From JAMXLO01 sp963749575 (lineage in GTDB: Bacteria > Pseudomonadota > Alphaproteobacteria > Acetobacterales > Acetobacteraceae), in the NCBI GenBank assembly GCA_963749575.1, contig CAVVNM010000014.1:1-64000 (forward strand): 64,000 bases of DNA, written 5' to 3'. A program made the position numbers and the translations under genes. A model generated the notes under the pieces. The model searched no databases. It saw nothing but the letters and a program-made list of their open reading frames with translations, and was not told the DNA's origin. This document shows positions 25,513 to 36,632 of this stretch, piece by piece; within the stretch, counting starts at the first letter, position 1, and each line of letters starts with the position of its first letter.

Positions 25513-27438
25513 TCAGCAACAAGAGACCGGCGTCAGGTACACCCCGCCGATCCGGTGGCGGGCAACGAAGTGATCCTCACCCACCCGCACCAGCGGCGCC
25601 ACGACAGGCGGATCGTCGGGCCGACGCAATGGGCTGGGCACCTCGCTGTCGTCCAGCTCGATCGAATGATCGCGCCGGCGCGGATCGGGAATCGGCACCG
25701 CGGCAAGCAGCCGCCGCGTATAGGCGTGCTGCGGATCGCCGAACACCGCCTGCCGCGGCCCGATCTCCACGATCTGGCCAAGATACATCACAGCGACGCG
25801 GTGGCTGACCCGCTCCACCACCGCCATGTCGTGCGAGATGAACAGATAGGCGAGCCCCAGCCGCGCCTGCAGCTCCATCAGCAGGTTCACCACCTGCGCG
25901 CGGATCGACACATCCAGCGCCGCCACCGCCTCGTCCGCGATGATCAGGCTCGGCTCGGAGGCAAGCGCGCGGGCGATGCAGCAGCGCTGCCGCTGACCGC
26001 CTGACAACTCGTGCGGGTAGCGTGACGCATGCTCGGGCGGCAGCCCGACCAGCCGCAGCAACTCATGCACCCGCCGCTCGATCGCAGCCCCTGCAAGCAA
26101 CCGGTGGGTGCGGATCGGCTCGGCGATGGAGAACCCGATCGTCAGCCGCGGGTCGAGCGAGGCAAGCGGATCCTGGAACACGTACTGCACGCCGCGCCGC
26201 AATCGCGCCTCACGTGCGGGATCGAGCCGCGTGACGTCTTCGTCGTTCAGCCTGATCTCGCCCGCCGCAGGATGCTCCAGCCGGATGATGCTGCGGCCGG
26301 TGGTGGACTTGCCGCAGCCCGATTCACCGACCAGCGCCAGCGTCTCGCCATGCCGCACGCTCAGGCTCACCTGCTCGACCGCGTGGATGCGGGCCGCCAG
26401 ACGGAACCAGCGCTGCACATCGAAACGCGTGGTGAGGCCCTTCACGTCCAGCACCGGCGGCAGGTCCAGCCGCACTGTCGCCTGCGGCTGCGCCGGCCTG
26501 CCCGGTTCCGGAAACGGCGCCGGCAGCGCCTCGCCGGCAAGGCTGCCCAGCACCGGCACCGCATTCAGCAGCGCACGCGTGTAAGGATGCTGCGGCGCGT
26601 CGAATACGCGCACCGCATCGCCCTCCTCCAACTTGACGCCGTCGCGCATCACCAGCACGCGGTCAGCCATCTCGGCGACCACACCCATGTCATGGGTGAT
26701 GAAGATCAGCGCCATACCGGATTCGCGCTGCAGCCCACGCAGCAGCCGCAGCACCTGCGCCTGCACCGTGACATCGAGCGCGGTGGTCGGCTCGTCGGCG
26801 ATCAGCAGCCGCGGCCGGCAGGACAGCGCCATCGCGATCATCACCCGCTGGCGCATGCCGCCCGACAGCTGGAACGGATAGCGCTGCAACTGCCGTTCCG
26901 CCTCCGCGACGCGCACACGCTCCAGCAACCGCCGTGCCTCGGTCAGCGCGGCACCACGGCCAAGACCCTGATGCAGCATCACCGCCTCGGCAATCTGGTC
27001 GCCGACACGCAGTACCGGGTTGAGACTGCTCATCGGCTCCTGGAACACCATCGCCATTTCAGGGCCACGCATCCGTCGCATCGCTTCGGCGGGTTCGGCG
27101 ACAAGGTCTCGCTGCCGTCCGACGCGGTCGGTGAACAGGATGCGTCCCGCCGCAATGTGCCCGCCGGTGTGGTCGATCAACCGCGTGATCGAGAGCGCGG
27201 TCACCGACTTGCCCGACCCGGACTCCCCCACGATCGCCAGCGTCTCGCCCTCGGCCACGTGCAGGTCAAGGTCCCGCACCACGGTCGCAACGCCCCGGTC
27301 CGTGGCGAAGGCGACGCTCAGGCCCTGGACGTCAAGCAGCTTCCGGGTCTGGGACAGCGTCGCATTCTCCACCGGGGACGGCAGACTATTGTAGGCGGAC
27401 GGCACAGGACGGCGGAAGCGTTGGGCGGTCACAGACAT
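25513..27438 (-). CDS. Dipeptide ABC transporter, fused DppD-DppF ATPase
   Basis: A 641-residue protein carrying two complete ABC domains of the oligopeptide family, equivalent to GsiA/YejF. Domain one (about 35-300) has GESGSGKSV, QLSGGMRQRVMIAMAL and LIADEPTTALDV. Domain two (about 340-620) has GESGCGKSTTG, ELSGGQRQRCCIARAL and IIADEAVAALDV. Each ends in the oligopeptide C-terminal extension (RVFDAPQHPYTRALL; AVFGDPQHAYTRRLL). It would energise the DppB/DppC permeases further down the operon. The start overlaps a perfect FNR-type palindrome shared with the divergent nitrite reductase gene. Confidence 0.94.
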   Translation of the reverse strand: MSVTAQRFRRPVPSAYNSLPSPVENATLSQTRKLLDVQGLSVAFATDRGVATVVRDLDLHVAEGETLAIVGESGSGKSVTALSITRLIDHTGGHIAAGRILFTDRVGRQRDLVAEPAEAMRRMRGPEMAMVFQEPMSSLNPVLRVGDQIAEAVMLHQGLGRGAALTEARRLLERVRVAEAERQLQRYPFQLSGGMRQRVMIAMALSCRPRLLIADEPTTALDVTVQAQVLRLLRGLQRESGMALIFITHDMGVVAEMADRVLVMRDGVKLEEGDAVRVFDAPQHPYTRALLNAVPVLGSLAGEALPAPFPEPGRPAQPQATVRLDLPPVLDVKGLTTRFDVQRWFRLAARIHAVEQVSLSVRHGETLALVGESGCGKSTTGRSIIRLEHPAAGEIRLNDEDVTRLDPAREARLRRGVQYVFQDPLASLDPRLTIGFSIAEPIRTHRLLAGAAIERRVHELLRLVGLPPEHASRYPHELSGGQRQRCCIARALASEPSLIIADEAVAALDVSIRAQVVNLLMELQARLGLAYLFISHDMAVVERVSHRVAVMYLGQIVEIGPRQAVFGDPQHAYTRRLLAAVPIPDPRRRDHSIELDDSEVPSPLRRPDDPPVVAPLVRVGEDHFVARHRIGGVYLTPVSCC

Positions 27439-27451
27439 TGATCCAGATCAA
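27438..27451. promoter_or_regulatory. FNR/ANR/NNR-type binding site
   Basis: TTGATCCAGATCAA is a perfect TTGAT-N4-ATCAA palindrome, the consensus of the CRP/FNR family regulators that control denitrification under low oxygen or nitric oxide. It lies 60 bases before the nirK start codon, so its centre is about 66 bases upstream of translation, and it abuts the start codon of the divergent dipeptide ABC ATPase. The gene content makes nirK activation the obvious function. Confidence 0.85.
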
Positions 27452-27510
27452 AGCTTTGTTCACGACCCTGGTCTAACCGCCTCCGAACAGTTCAACCCCG
27501 GGAGGCTCCC

Positions 27511-28938
27511 TTGACCGGACCGACACTGCCGGCAGCTCTGCTCGCATGCGCGCTCTGCCTGCCGCTGGCGGCAACACCGACCGCGTTCGCCGCGGGACCC
27601 GACACGGCGGCCGCGACGGACATGGCCATGATGACCCACGGCATGCCGAACGCGACCTTCACGCTGCGCACCGGTATTGCCCAGGGCAAGATGGTCTATA
27701 TCGGCAAGGGCGGCGACATCGACGGCAAGGTAAATCCCACGCTGACCGTCCACGAAGGCGACGTCGTGCAGATCACGCTGGTCAACGGCGAGGGCGCCGA
27801 ACACGACATCGTGCTGCCCGACCTGCACGCCGCCTCGCAGCACGTATCCGGCCCCGGTGCCAGCAGCACACTGACGTTCCGCGCCGGCGACATCGGCAGC
27901 TTCCTGTATTTCTGCTCGATCGGCGGGCACCGGGAAGCCGGCATGCAAGGCATGGTCAAGGTCGAGGCCGCAGCACCCAAGGTTGCCGAACAGGGCGTCA
28001 GCATCGTGCGCGACCCGTCCGACCTGCCGCCCCCGATCGCTGAGCGCGGTCCCACCGCCATTCGCTATGAGCTCGAGGCGATCGAGCGCGTCGGCCGGCT
28101 GGACAACGACACGACCTACGACTTCTGGACGTTCAACGGCAAGGTGCCCGGCCCGATGCGGCGCGTCCGCGTCGGCGACAGCGTGACGCTGAGCCTGAAG
28201 AACGCGCCCGACAGCGTGATGATGCACAACATCGATCTGCATGCGGTCGCCGGCCCCGGTGGCGGCGCCGTGCTCACCGAAGTTGCGCCGGGCGAGACCA
28301 AGGGGTTCACGTTCAAGGCAACGCAGCCCGGGCTCTACGTTTATCACTGCGCCACGCCAATGGTGTCCAACCACATCTCCAGCGGCATGTACGGCATGAT
28401 CCTGGTCGAGCCCGTCGGCGGCCTGCCCAAGGTGGATCGCGAATTCTATGTCATGCAAGGCGAGCTCTACACCGCTGAACCGTACGGCAAGAGCGGGCTG
28501 CAGGAATTCAGCGTCGACAAGCTGATGGATGAGCATCCGGAGTACTTCACCTTCAACGGTGCGGTCGGCGCATTGACTACCGAGCATCCGCTGCGCGCGA
28601 AAACCGGTGAGACCGTGCGCATCTTCTTCGGTGTCGGTGGACCGAACTTTACCTCGTCGTTCCACGTCATCGGCACGATCTTCGATCGGGTTTACAACAC
28701 CGGCAGCCTCACCACACCGCCGCTGACCGGCGTGCAGACCATCACCGTCGCGCCCGGTGGCGCCACCGTGGTCGACCTTTCGCTGCCGGTGCCAGGACGC
28801 TTCGTGCTGGTCGACCATGCGCTGACCCGGATGGAGCGCGGTCTGGTCGGTGCACTGATCGTGGACGGCCCACCGGCACCCGACATCTATCGTGCCGCCG
28901 ACATGGAACCGACGCCGACCCAGCACGCTGGCCACTGA
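27511..28938 (+). CDS. nirK: Copper nitrite reductase with extra N-terminal cupredoxin domain
   Basis: A 475-residue periplasmic enzyme predicted to reduce nitrite to nitric oxide. A signal peptide (ends FAAG) is followed by an added cupredoxin domain (about 45-152) with its own type 1 copper set: EHDIVLP and FCSIGGHREAGMQGM. The two catalytic cupredoxin domains follow. MMHNIDLHAVAGPGGG supplies the type 2 copper histidines and catalytic aspartate, and YHCATPMVSNHISSGMYGM the type 1 copper Cys-His-Met. The SFHVIGTIFDRVY segment carries the third type 2 histidine. Usual NirK has two domains and about 360 residues. The start is TTG 27511, supported by GGGAGG five bases upstream. No accessory nir gene is adjacent. 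Confidence 0.9.
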   Translation: MTGPTLPAALLACALCLPLAATPTAFAAGPDTAAATDMAMMTHGMPNATFTLRTGIAQGKMVYIGKGGDIDGKVNPTLTVHEGDVVQITLVNGEGAEHDIVLPDLHAASQHVSGPGASSTLTFRAGDIGSFLYFCSIGGHREAGMQGMVKVEAAAPKVAEQGVSIVRDPSDLPPPIAERGPTAIRYELEAIERVGRLDNDTTYDFWTFNGKVPGPMRRVRVGDSVTLSLKNAPDSVMMHNIDLHAVAGPGGGAVLTEVAPGETKGFTFKATQPGLYVYHCATPMVSNHISSGMYGMILVEPVGGLPKVDREFYVMQGELYTAEPYGKSGLQEFSVDKLMDEHPEYFTFNGAVGALTTEHPLRAKTGETVRIFFGVGGPNFTSSFHVIGTIFDRVYNTGSLTTPPLTGVQTITVAPGGATVVDLSLPVPGRFVLVDHALTRMERGLVGALIVDGPPAPDIYRAADMEPTPTQHAGH

Positions 28939-29015
28939 CAGTCCTGACCGACAGGAGACCCGGAACGCGAAGACTTCGCTTGGAGGCGTGGCAACGGGCG
29001 CGCTGCGCGGGCTCG

Positions 29016-29447
29016 CTATCCCGCTCGGAGTGCCGCCACCTCGCGCTGCAGTGCCTTCATCTGTTCGAACCGCGTTGTGACGTCGCGCAGGATAGCGGCA
29101 ATGCCGACCATCCTCCCATCATCGCCGCGAAACGAGACGATGGTGAATTCGACCGAGATCCGAGTACCATTTTTGCGCAGCGCCGGGACGGCAAGTATTT
29201 CGCCTGCACCGTAGCGGCTTTCCCCGGTGCGCATTGTTTCCGCGAACCCTTGCCAATGGCGCTCTCGCAGGCCCGGCGGAATGATCAGGTCGAGCGATTG
29301 GCCCACCGCTTCGCCCTCGGCGAAGCCGAAGATGCGCGCCGCGCCGACGCTCCAGAACCGAATCACACCGGCACTGTCGGCATAGACAATGGCATCGGCG
29401 GAGCGAGTGACCAGTTCAAGACAGAAAGGCGGAAGATCGAAGTCCAT
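29016..29447 (-). CDS. Single PAS-domain sensor protein
   Basis: The 143-residue protein consists almost entirely of one PAS fold: ELVTRSADAIVYADSAGVIRFWS, ARIFGFAEGEAVGQSLDLIIP, and a final EFTIVSFRGDDGRMVGIAAILRD strand pair followed by a short helix. No kinase, GGDEF or DNA-binding output domain is present. ATG 29447 is supported by GGAGG eight bases before it. It ends 77 bases from the end of nirK on the opposite strand and diverges from the SMP-30 gene. A redox or ligand sensor acting through a partner is likely. Confidence 0.82.
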   Translation of the reverse strand: MDFDLPPFCLELVTRSADAIVYADSAGVIRFWSVGAARIFGFAEGEAVGQSLDLIIPPGLRERHWQGFAETMRTGESRYGAGEILAVPALRKNGTRISVEFTIVSFRGDDGRMVGIAAILRDVTTRFEQMKALQREVAALRAG

Positions 29448-29549
29448 GCCATTTCCTCCATGCCGGATCTGAACGCCGACCGACGACTTGACGCAAACCC
29501 AACCATCGCGAGAGTCGCAACCTGGATCAACCGCCGGGGGGAACGGACA

Positions 29550-30458
29550 ATGGCAGACGTACGCATCGTGGCGAGCAACTTCGGCTTTCCCGAAGGCCCG
29601 GTGGTGATGCCCGACGGCGCGGTCATCCTGACCGAGATCGCCGGAAGGTGCTGCACCCGCATCGGGTCCGACGGTGCGCGCTCCACTGTCGGCAAGGCCG
29701 GCGGCGGTCCCAACGGACTGGCGATCGGCCCGGACGGCGCGCTCTATGTCTGCAACAACGGCGGCGGCAAGTACCCGTCCGGCCACTGGATGGCGATCGG
29801 CCCCGCCGACGACTACGACGGCGGCTGCATCCAGCGCATCGATCCGAACACCGGCGATACCCGCGTGCTCTACACCCATTGCGACGGCCACAAGCTGTCG
29901 GCGCCCAACGACCTGGTGTTCGACAGGCAGGGCGGATTCTATTTCACCGATCTCGGCAAGCGCTTCGCGCGCACCCGCGACCACGGCGGCCTCTACTACG
30001 CGCTGCCCGACGGCTCGAAGATCGTCGAGGTGGCGTATCCGATCCTCAGCCCCAACGGCTGCGGCCTCTCGCCCGACGGCAAGGTGCTGTATGTCGCCGA
30101 CACCGAACCCGCGCGGCTGTGGGCGTTCGACATCGCATCGCCCGGCGTCGTCACCAAGCAGGGCTGGCCGTCGCCGCATGGTGGCCGCATCATCGCCGGG
30201 CTCGGCGGCTTCCAGCGCTTCGACAGCCTGGCGGTCGAAGCCGGCGGCAACGTCGCGGTCGCCACGCTGCACGCCGGCTGCATCACCGTAATCGCACCCG
30301 ACGGCAAGGTCGTGCGCTCGGTCACCATGCCGGACGAGTTCCCCACCAACATCTGCTTTGGCGGTCCCGATATGCGCACGGCCTATGTCACGCTCTCGGC
30401 AACCGGACGCCTTGGCGCATTGGACTGGGCCGAACCGGGATTGCGCCTGAACTTCTGA
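29550..30458 (+). CDS. SMP-30/gluconolactonase-family protein
   Basis: A 302-residue six-bladed beta-propeller of the SMP-30/regucalcin family, typically a sugar lactonase. Family metal-site segments are FPEGPVV near the start, GGPNGLAIGPDGALYV, APNDLVFDRQGGFYFTD and the SPNGCGLSPDGKVLYVADT blade. ATG 29550 follows a GGGGGGAA ribosome site. The substrate is not evident; a gluconolactone-like sugar acid is usual. It stands alone between the PAS gene (divergent) and the CsbD-like gene. Confidence 0.88.
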   Translation: MADVRIVASNFGFPEGPVVMPDGAVILTEIAGRCCTRIGSDGARSTVGKAGGGPNGLAIGPDGALYVCNNGGGKYPSGHWMAIGPADDYDGGCIQRIDPNTGDTRVLYTHCDGHKLSAPNDLVFDRQGGFYFTDLGKRFARTRDHGGLYYALPDGSKIVEVAYPILSPNGCGLSPDGKVLYVADTEPARLWAFDIASPGVVTKQGWPSPHGGRIIAGLGGFQRFDSLAVEAGGNVAVATLHAGCITVIAPDGKVVRSVTMPDEFPTNICFGGPDMRTAYVTLSATGRLGALDWAEPGLRLNF

Positions 30459-30519
30459 CCCGCGAAGGCAACCCGCGCCCGCATCGTGCGTTGATGGCTC
30501 CTCTTCCATGGAGGACCAC

Positions 30520-30747
30520 ATGAGCGATTTCCAAGGCTCCGCCCGCGAAATGGGCGGCCGAGTGCAGCAGAAGGTCGGCGAACTCGCCGGCGACGCCAAG
30601 ACCCAGGCGGAGGGCCTGTACAACCAGGCCGCCGGTCAGGCGCAGCAGCAGGTCGCCCGTCTCAGCGACGTGATCAAGGACCAGCCGATCGCCGCGGCAT
30701 TGGTCGCCGTCGGCATCGGCTATCTGGTGGGACGTTTCACCACCTGA
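30520..30747 (+). CDS. CsbD-like stress protein
   Basis: A 75-residue protein with an amphipathic helical body (SAREMGGRVQQKVGELAGD) typical of CsbD/DUF883-type general-stress proteins, and a C-terminal hydrophobic segment (AAALVAVGIGYLVGRF) that probably anchors it in the membrane. ATG 30520 is chosen because GGAGG sits five bases upstream; an ATG four codons earlier lacks one. Its TGA stop is the first triplet of a 3x19-base tandem repeat. Confidence 0.8.
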   Translation: MSDFQGSAREMGGRVQQKVGELAGDAKTQAEGLYNQAAGQAQQQVARLSDVIKDQPIAAALVAVGIGYLVGRFTT

Positions 30748-30801
30748 CCAGGAAGTGTTTGGCTGACCAGGAAGTGTCTGGCTGACCAAGAAGTGTCTGG
30801 C
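30745..30801. repeat. Three tandem 19-base repeats
   Basis: The unit tgaccaggaagtgtctggc occurs three times in a row (30745-30763, 30764-30782, 30783-30801) with one substitution in the first copy and one in the third. The first copy begins with the stop codon of the CsbD-like gene, and the array lies about 50 bases before the glgX start. Such arrays grow by slippage and can also be operator clusters. Confidence 0.85.
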
Positions 30802-30851
30802 ATGACGGCGCCGACCGCCGCATCTATTCGCGGCAAGTAGGGGGAGTGCCA

Positions 30852-33077
<2,226 letters not shown>

Positions 33078-33081
<4 letters not shown>

Positions 33082-33215
33082 TGTCCGATCCGCCGCGGCC
33101 GCCCGGTCAGCCGCCCGACGAACCTGACCCCGACGCTCCGGTGCCGATCGAGGAACCGCCGCCGCCGATTCCGGTGCCGCCGATGGATCCGCCGGGCGAA
33201 CCCCTGCGTGCGTAA
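33078..33215 (+). CDS. Short proline-rich protein coupled to glgX
   Basis: ATG 33078 overlaps the glgX stop as ATGA and opens a 45-residue frame with more than a third proline (PDEPDPDAPVPIEEPPPP core), ending at TAA 33215. It has no signal peptide or helix. Codon bias and the overlap argue that it is translated, but low-complexity sequence in GC-rich DNA can also arise by chance. Convergent with the binding-protein gene ending at 33229. Confidence 0.45.
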
Positions 33216-33228
33216 CTATTGCCGCCGG

Positions 33229-34754
33229 TCAATTCCAGTGCACGCGATATAGCCGCACGAGCTCGTCGGCGGCGGGCGTGAACGCCACCTGGTCGGTGTA
33301 GGCATAGTTCTGCACGAAGCTGAACAGCGGCAGCCAGTACACCCGATCGGTGATCCGCTCGATCGCCTTTGCGTACAGCTCCGTTCCGCTTCGTCGCATC
33401 CAGCGTCGCGTCGGCATCCTGCAGCCAGTCCTGCAACTCGGAATCGCGCGCATAGTCGCGCTTGCCGGGTTCGAAGTTGTAGCCGATCAGCTCCGACACA
33501 TCGTTGACCAAATCGGCGTCCGAGCTCAGCAGGACCATCGCCGTACGGTCCTTGATCTGCGCCTCGTGCAGCGCGGGAGCCTCCAATGCGCGGAGCCGGG
33601 CGGTGATGCCGACCTTGGCAAGATCCGCCACCACGGCCTCGCCGGCCGCCTGCAGCGCCGGATCGGCATACAGGTCGAACGCCACTCTGCCGTCGTAGCC
33701 GGACGCACGCAGCAGATCGCGCGCTGTGTCGGGCGCATAGTCGTAGTGATGCGCGGCCGCGCCGACGCAGCCGAACATCTTCGGATAGCACGGCGCATCG
33801 AGCACCCGCGCCGGCTCGCCGATCAGGTTCTGCACGATCGCCTGCCGGTTCACCGCATGACCGATTGCGCGTCGTACATCGAGGTTTCCCAGTGCCGGAG
33901 CGTCGCTGCGTCCGGCCGCGTCCAGCCCGAGATAGCCGATGCGCATCGTCTCGGCCCGCGTCACCTTGAAGCCCGCATGAGCGGCGATCTGCCGCAACTG
34001 CTCGGCACCGAGGCCCCATATGATGTCGGCGTGATGCGCAAGCAGCTCGGCCACCTGCGTCTGCCGGTCCGCCACCTCGCGTATCTCGATCGTCTTGATG
34101 AAGTGATCGCCCTTCGGACCGCCCTTGAAGTAGTTGTCGTTGCGGACCATCCGGTACGCCTTGCCGGCCTCCACCGATGCCATTCGGTACGGCCCGGTGC
34201 CGATCGGATGTGCGCCCATCCGTTCCCGCCCAGCCTGGTCATAGCGTTCGGCCGGATAGATCGGCAGCACGTTGGCGATGTAGTCGAGCGCCGGCGGGAA
34301 CGGCAGCTTGCTGACGATGCGCACCCGGTAGGGGCCGATCTGCACCGCGGCGGCGATCCAGTTCACGTTGCGCTGCACCGGCGCCTTGAAGCCCGGCACG
34401 GCGACAGTATTCAACGTCCCGACCACATCGGCCGCAGTGAACTTCGATCCGTCATGAAACGACACGTCGTCGCGCAGCTCGAACTCCAGTGTCGTATCGT
34501 CGATCTGGCGCCACGACCTGGCGAGCAGCGGCCGATAGGAAAAATCCGCCGGGTCGCGCCACACCAGCGTGTCCCAGATCAGCGCGGCGATCTCCATTCC
34601 GGTCCGCTTCGTGCTGAAGTAGAAATCTGCGCTCTCCAGCGGTCCACCGGCGCCCCACATCACACGCAGCGTGTCGTCCGCCTGGTCGGCATGTGCGGGC
34701 GCGGCGAGCGCCAACGTGCCAAGCCAGAACGCAAGCAATCACGCGACGCAGCAT
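33229..34754 (-). CDS. Peptide-type ABC transporter substrate-binding protein (two frameshifts)
   Basis: A cluster C periplasmic binding protein (SBP_bac_5) of about 507 residues once two one-base gains are removed. The signal peptide is split by the first, near 34740: ATG 34754 gives MLRRVIA, and the next frame continues AFWLGTLALAAPAHA. The core includes FELRDDVSFHDGSKFTAADVVGT, the family signature, and IGTGPYRMASVEAG. The second shift, near 33385, separates the C-terminal YAKAIERITDRVYWLPLF. It follows another binding-protein gene and the hyuAB genes; no permease is nearby. Confidence 0.85.
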
Positions 34755-34900
34755 CGCAGCTTCCCCAACGATCGGTGCCAGGCTCGTAGTCCGGATCAAC
34801 CGGCGATGCCATGGTACAGGACATGGTGGCGCCGCTGCGCCAGGCGGAACCCGCCGCGATCGAACAGCAGAGCGGGGTGAACCGTTGCCCCCTCCCCGGT

Positions 34901-36481
34901 TCACACCCGCTTCACATTCCAGAACAGCGGCCCGGTGTACTCCAGCTTGCCCGCCAGACTCTTGCGATACGCGGTGGGAATCTGGAACTGGCCGAGCGTG
35001 ATCGATGGCACTTGGGAATAATTCTCAAGCCTGAATCGCCGCGGCGATCTTCTTGCGTCCATCTTCGTCCTGCGCGTCCAGCCATTCCTGCGTCAACTGC
35101 TCGATCTTCGGATTGTCGTACCAGCCGAACCACGCCGCGGCACCCTGGCCGCGGAACGGCGCGGTGACCACCGGATTGAGAATGAACCCGCCGCTGAACC
35201 AGGTGTGGAATACCGACCAGCCGCCCTTCTCCACCGGCTCCTTGGTCGCGCGGCGCTGCACCACCGAACCCCAATCGGTCGCCTGCAATTCCGCGTTGAT
35301 GCCGATCTTCTTGAACATGTCGTAGGTGATGTCGCCGAGCGGCCCGATCGTGGGGAAGTCCGTCGGGTTGATGATCACCGCCTTCTGGCCGCCGTAGCCG
35401 GCCTCCTGGATCATCTTCCTCGCGGCTGCCAGATCGCCTTTCTGCACCGGCAGATCCACCTCGGTGCCATAGGTGGTGCCGCACGGGTACTGCGACCGGC
35501 AGATCTGCCAGGCCGAGTGGTCGTCACCCATGATCGCGCGCATGTAGTCTTCCTGGTTCACCGCGGTCAGCACGGCGCGACGCAGGCGAACATCGTTGAA
35601 CGGCGGATTCAGATGATTGAACCGCATGCCGCCGATGTAGCCCTGCGGGTTCGACGGCGCGATGACGATATCACTGTTGCGCTTCAGCAGCGGCACCAGG
35701 TCGGCCTGCGCCTGTTCATACCAGTCCACTTCGCCAGCCTATAGCGCGGCCGACGCGGTGGCCGAATCAGGGATGATCTTCCACTCGATGCGCTGGAAGT
35801 TGGCGACCTTGCGCGCCAGAGGTCCATTCCGGCGGTTCCTGGCGTGGCACGTAGCCATCGAATTTTTCCCACGCCGCACTGCTGCCGGCGACGAACTCGT
35901 CCTTCAGGAAACGGAACGGACCCGAGCCGACCGATCTCGGTGATCGCCTTGAACGGATCGGTCTTCGCCAGCCGCTCCGGCATGATGAACGAGGTCTGCA
36001 AGGCGATCGCATCGATCAGCAGCGGAAACGGCCGCTTCAACGTGATCTTGACGGTCCGGTCGTCCGCCACGCCCCAGGCATCCACCGATTTCGCCGCGGT
36101 CTGTCCGAACGTGTCGCGTACCGCCCAGCGGGCCAGACTCGCCGCGCAGTCCTGCGCGCGCACCGGCTCGCCGTCGTGCCATTTCAGCCCTTCCCGCAGC
36201 TTGATCAGGTAGGTGCGGCCGTCGTCGGAAACCGTGTAGCCCTCGGCCATCTGCGGCCTCGCCTGCAGCGCGGCGTTCACGCCGAACAGCGTGTCCCACA
36301 CCATCCAGCCATGGTTGATGGTCACCGCCGCGGTGGTGATGATCGGATCGAGCAGCGTCAGGTTCGCCTGCGGCACGAAGCGCAGCACGCGCGCGTTTGC
36401 CGGCTGCGCGATCGAGAACCGCGGCAATGTGGCCGCCGCAACGCCGGCCGTTCCGGTCCGCAGAAATGTGCGCCGCCGCAT
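34901..36481 (-). CDS. Peptide-type ABC transporter substrate-binding protein (three frameshifts, one in-frame TAG)
   Basis: A second SBP_bac_5 binding protein, about 525 residues when corrected. It begins with a twin-arginine-like leader MRRRTFLRTGTAG and the TLPRFSIAQPA cleavage region, then IKLREGLKWHDGEPVRAQDC. Extra single bases shift the frame near 35932, 35822 and 35028. A TAG codon near 35741 interrupts the segment between TASAAL and AGEVDWYEQ. The C-terminus resumes as a GQFQIPTAYRKSLAG stretch ending in FWNVKRV at 34901. With four lesions this is the gene most likely to be a true pseudogene, although the same sequence problem affects its neighbours. Confidence 0.8.
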
Positions 36482-36632
36482 GATGTGCCCCCGGTTGATT
36501 ATTGCCCGAAAGCATGTCGAGTTTCGCCGTCGGTCGCAAGCGAGGAAGGACCGGACGAAGGCGAACCGCCAGCATGTGCAGCGCCCTGGATGCAGCCGCA
36601 TCCACCGCTGCCCGGCATGGCCGGCGATGACC

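Noticed and set aside
30745..30801. CRISPR array
   Set aside because: The repeat units are contiguous with no spacers and there are no cas genes.
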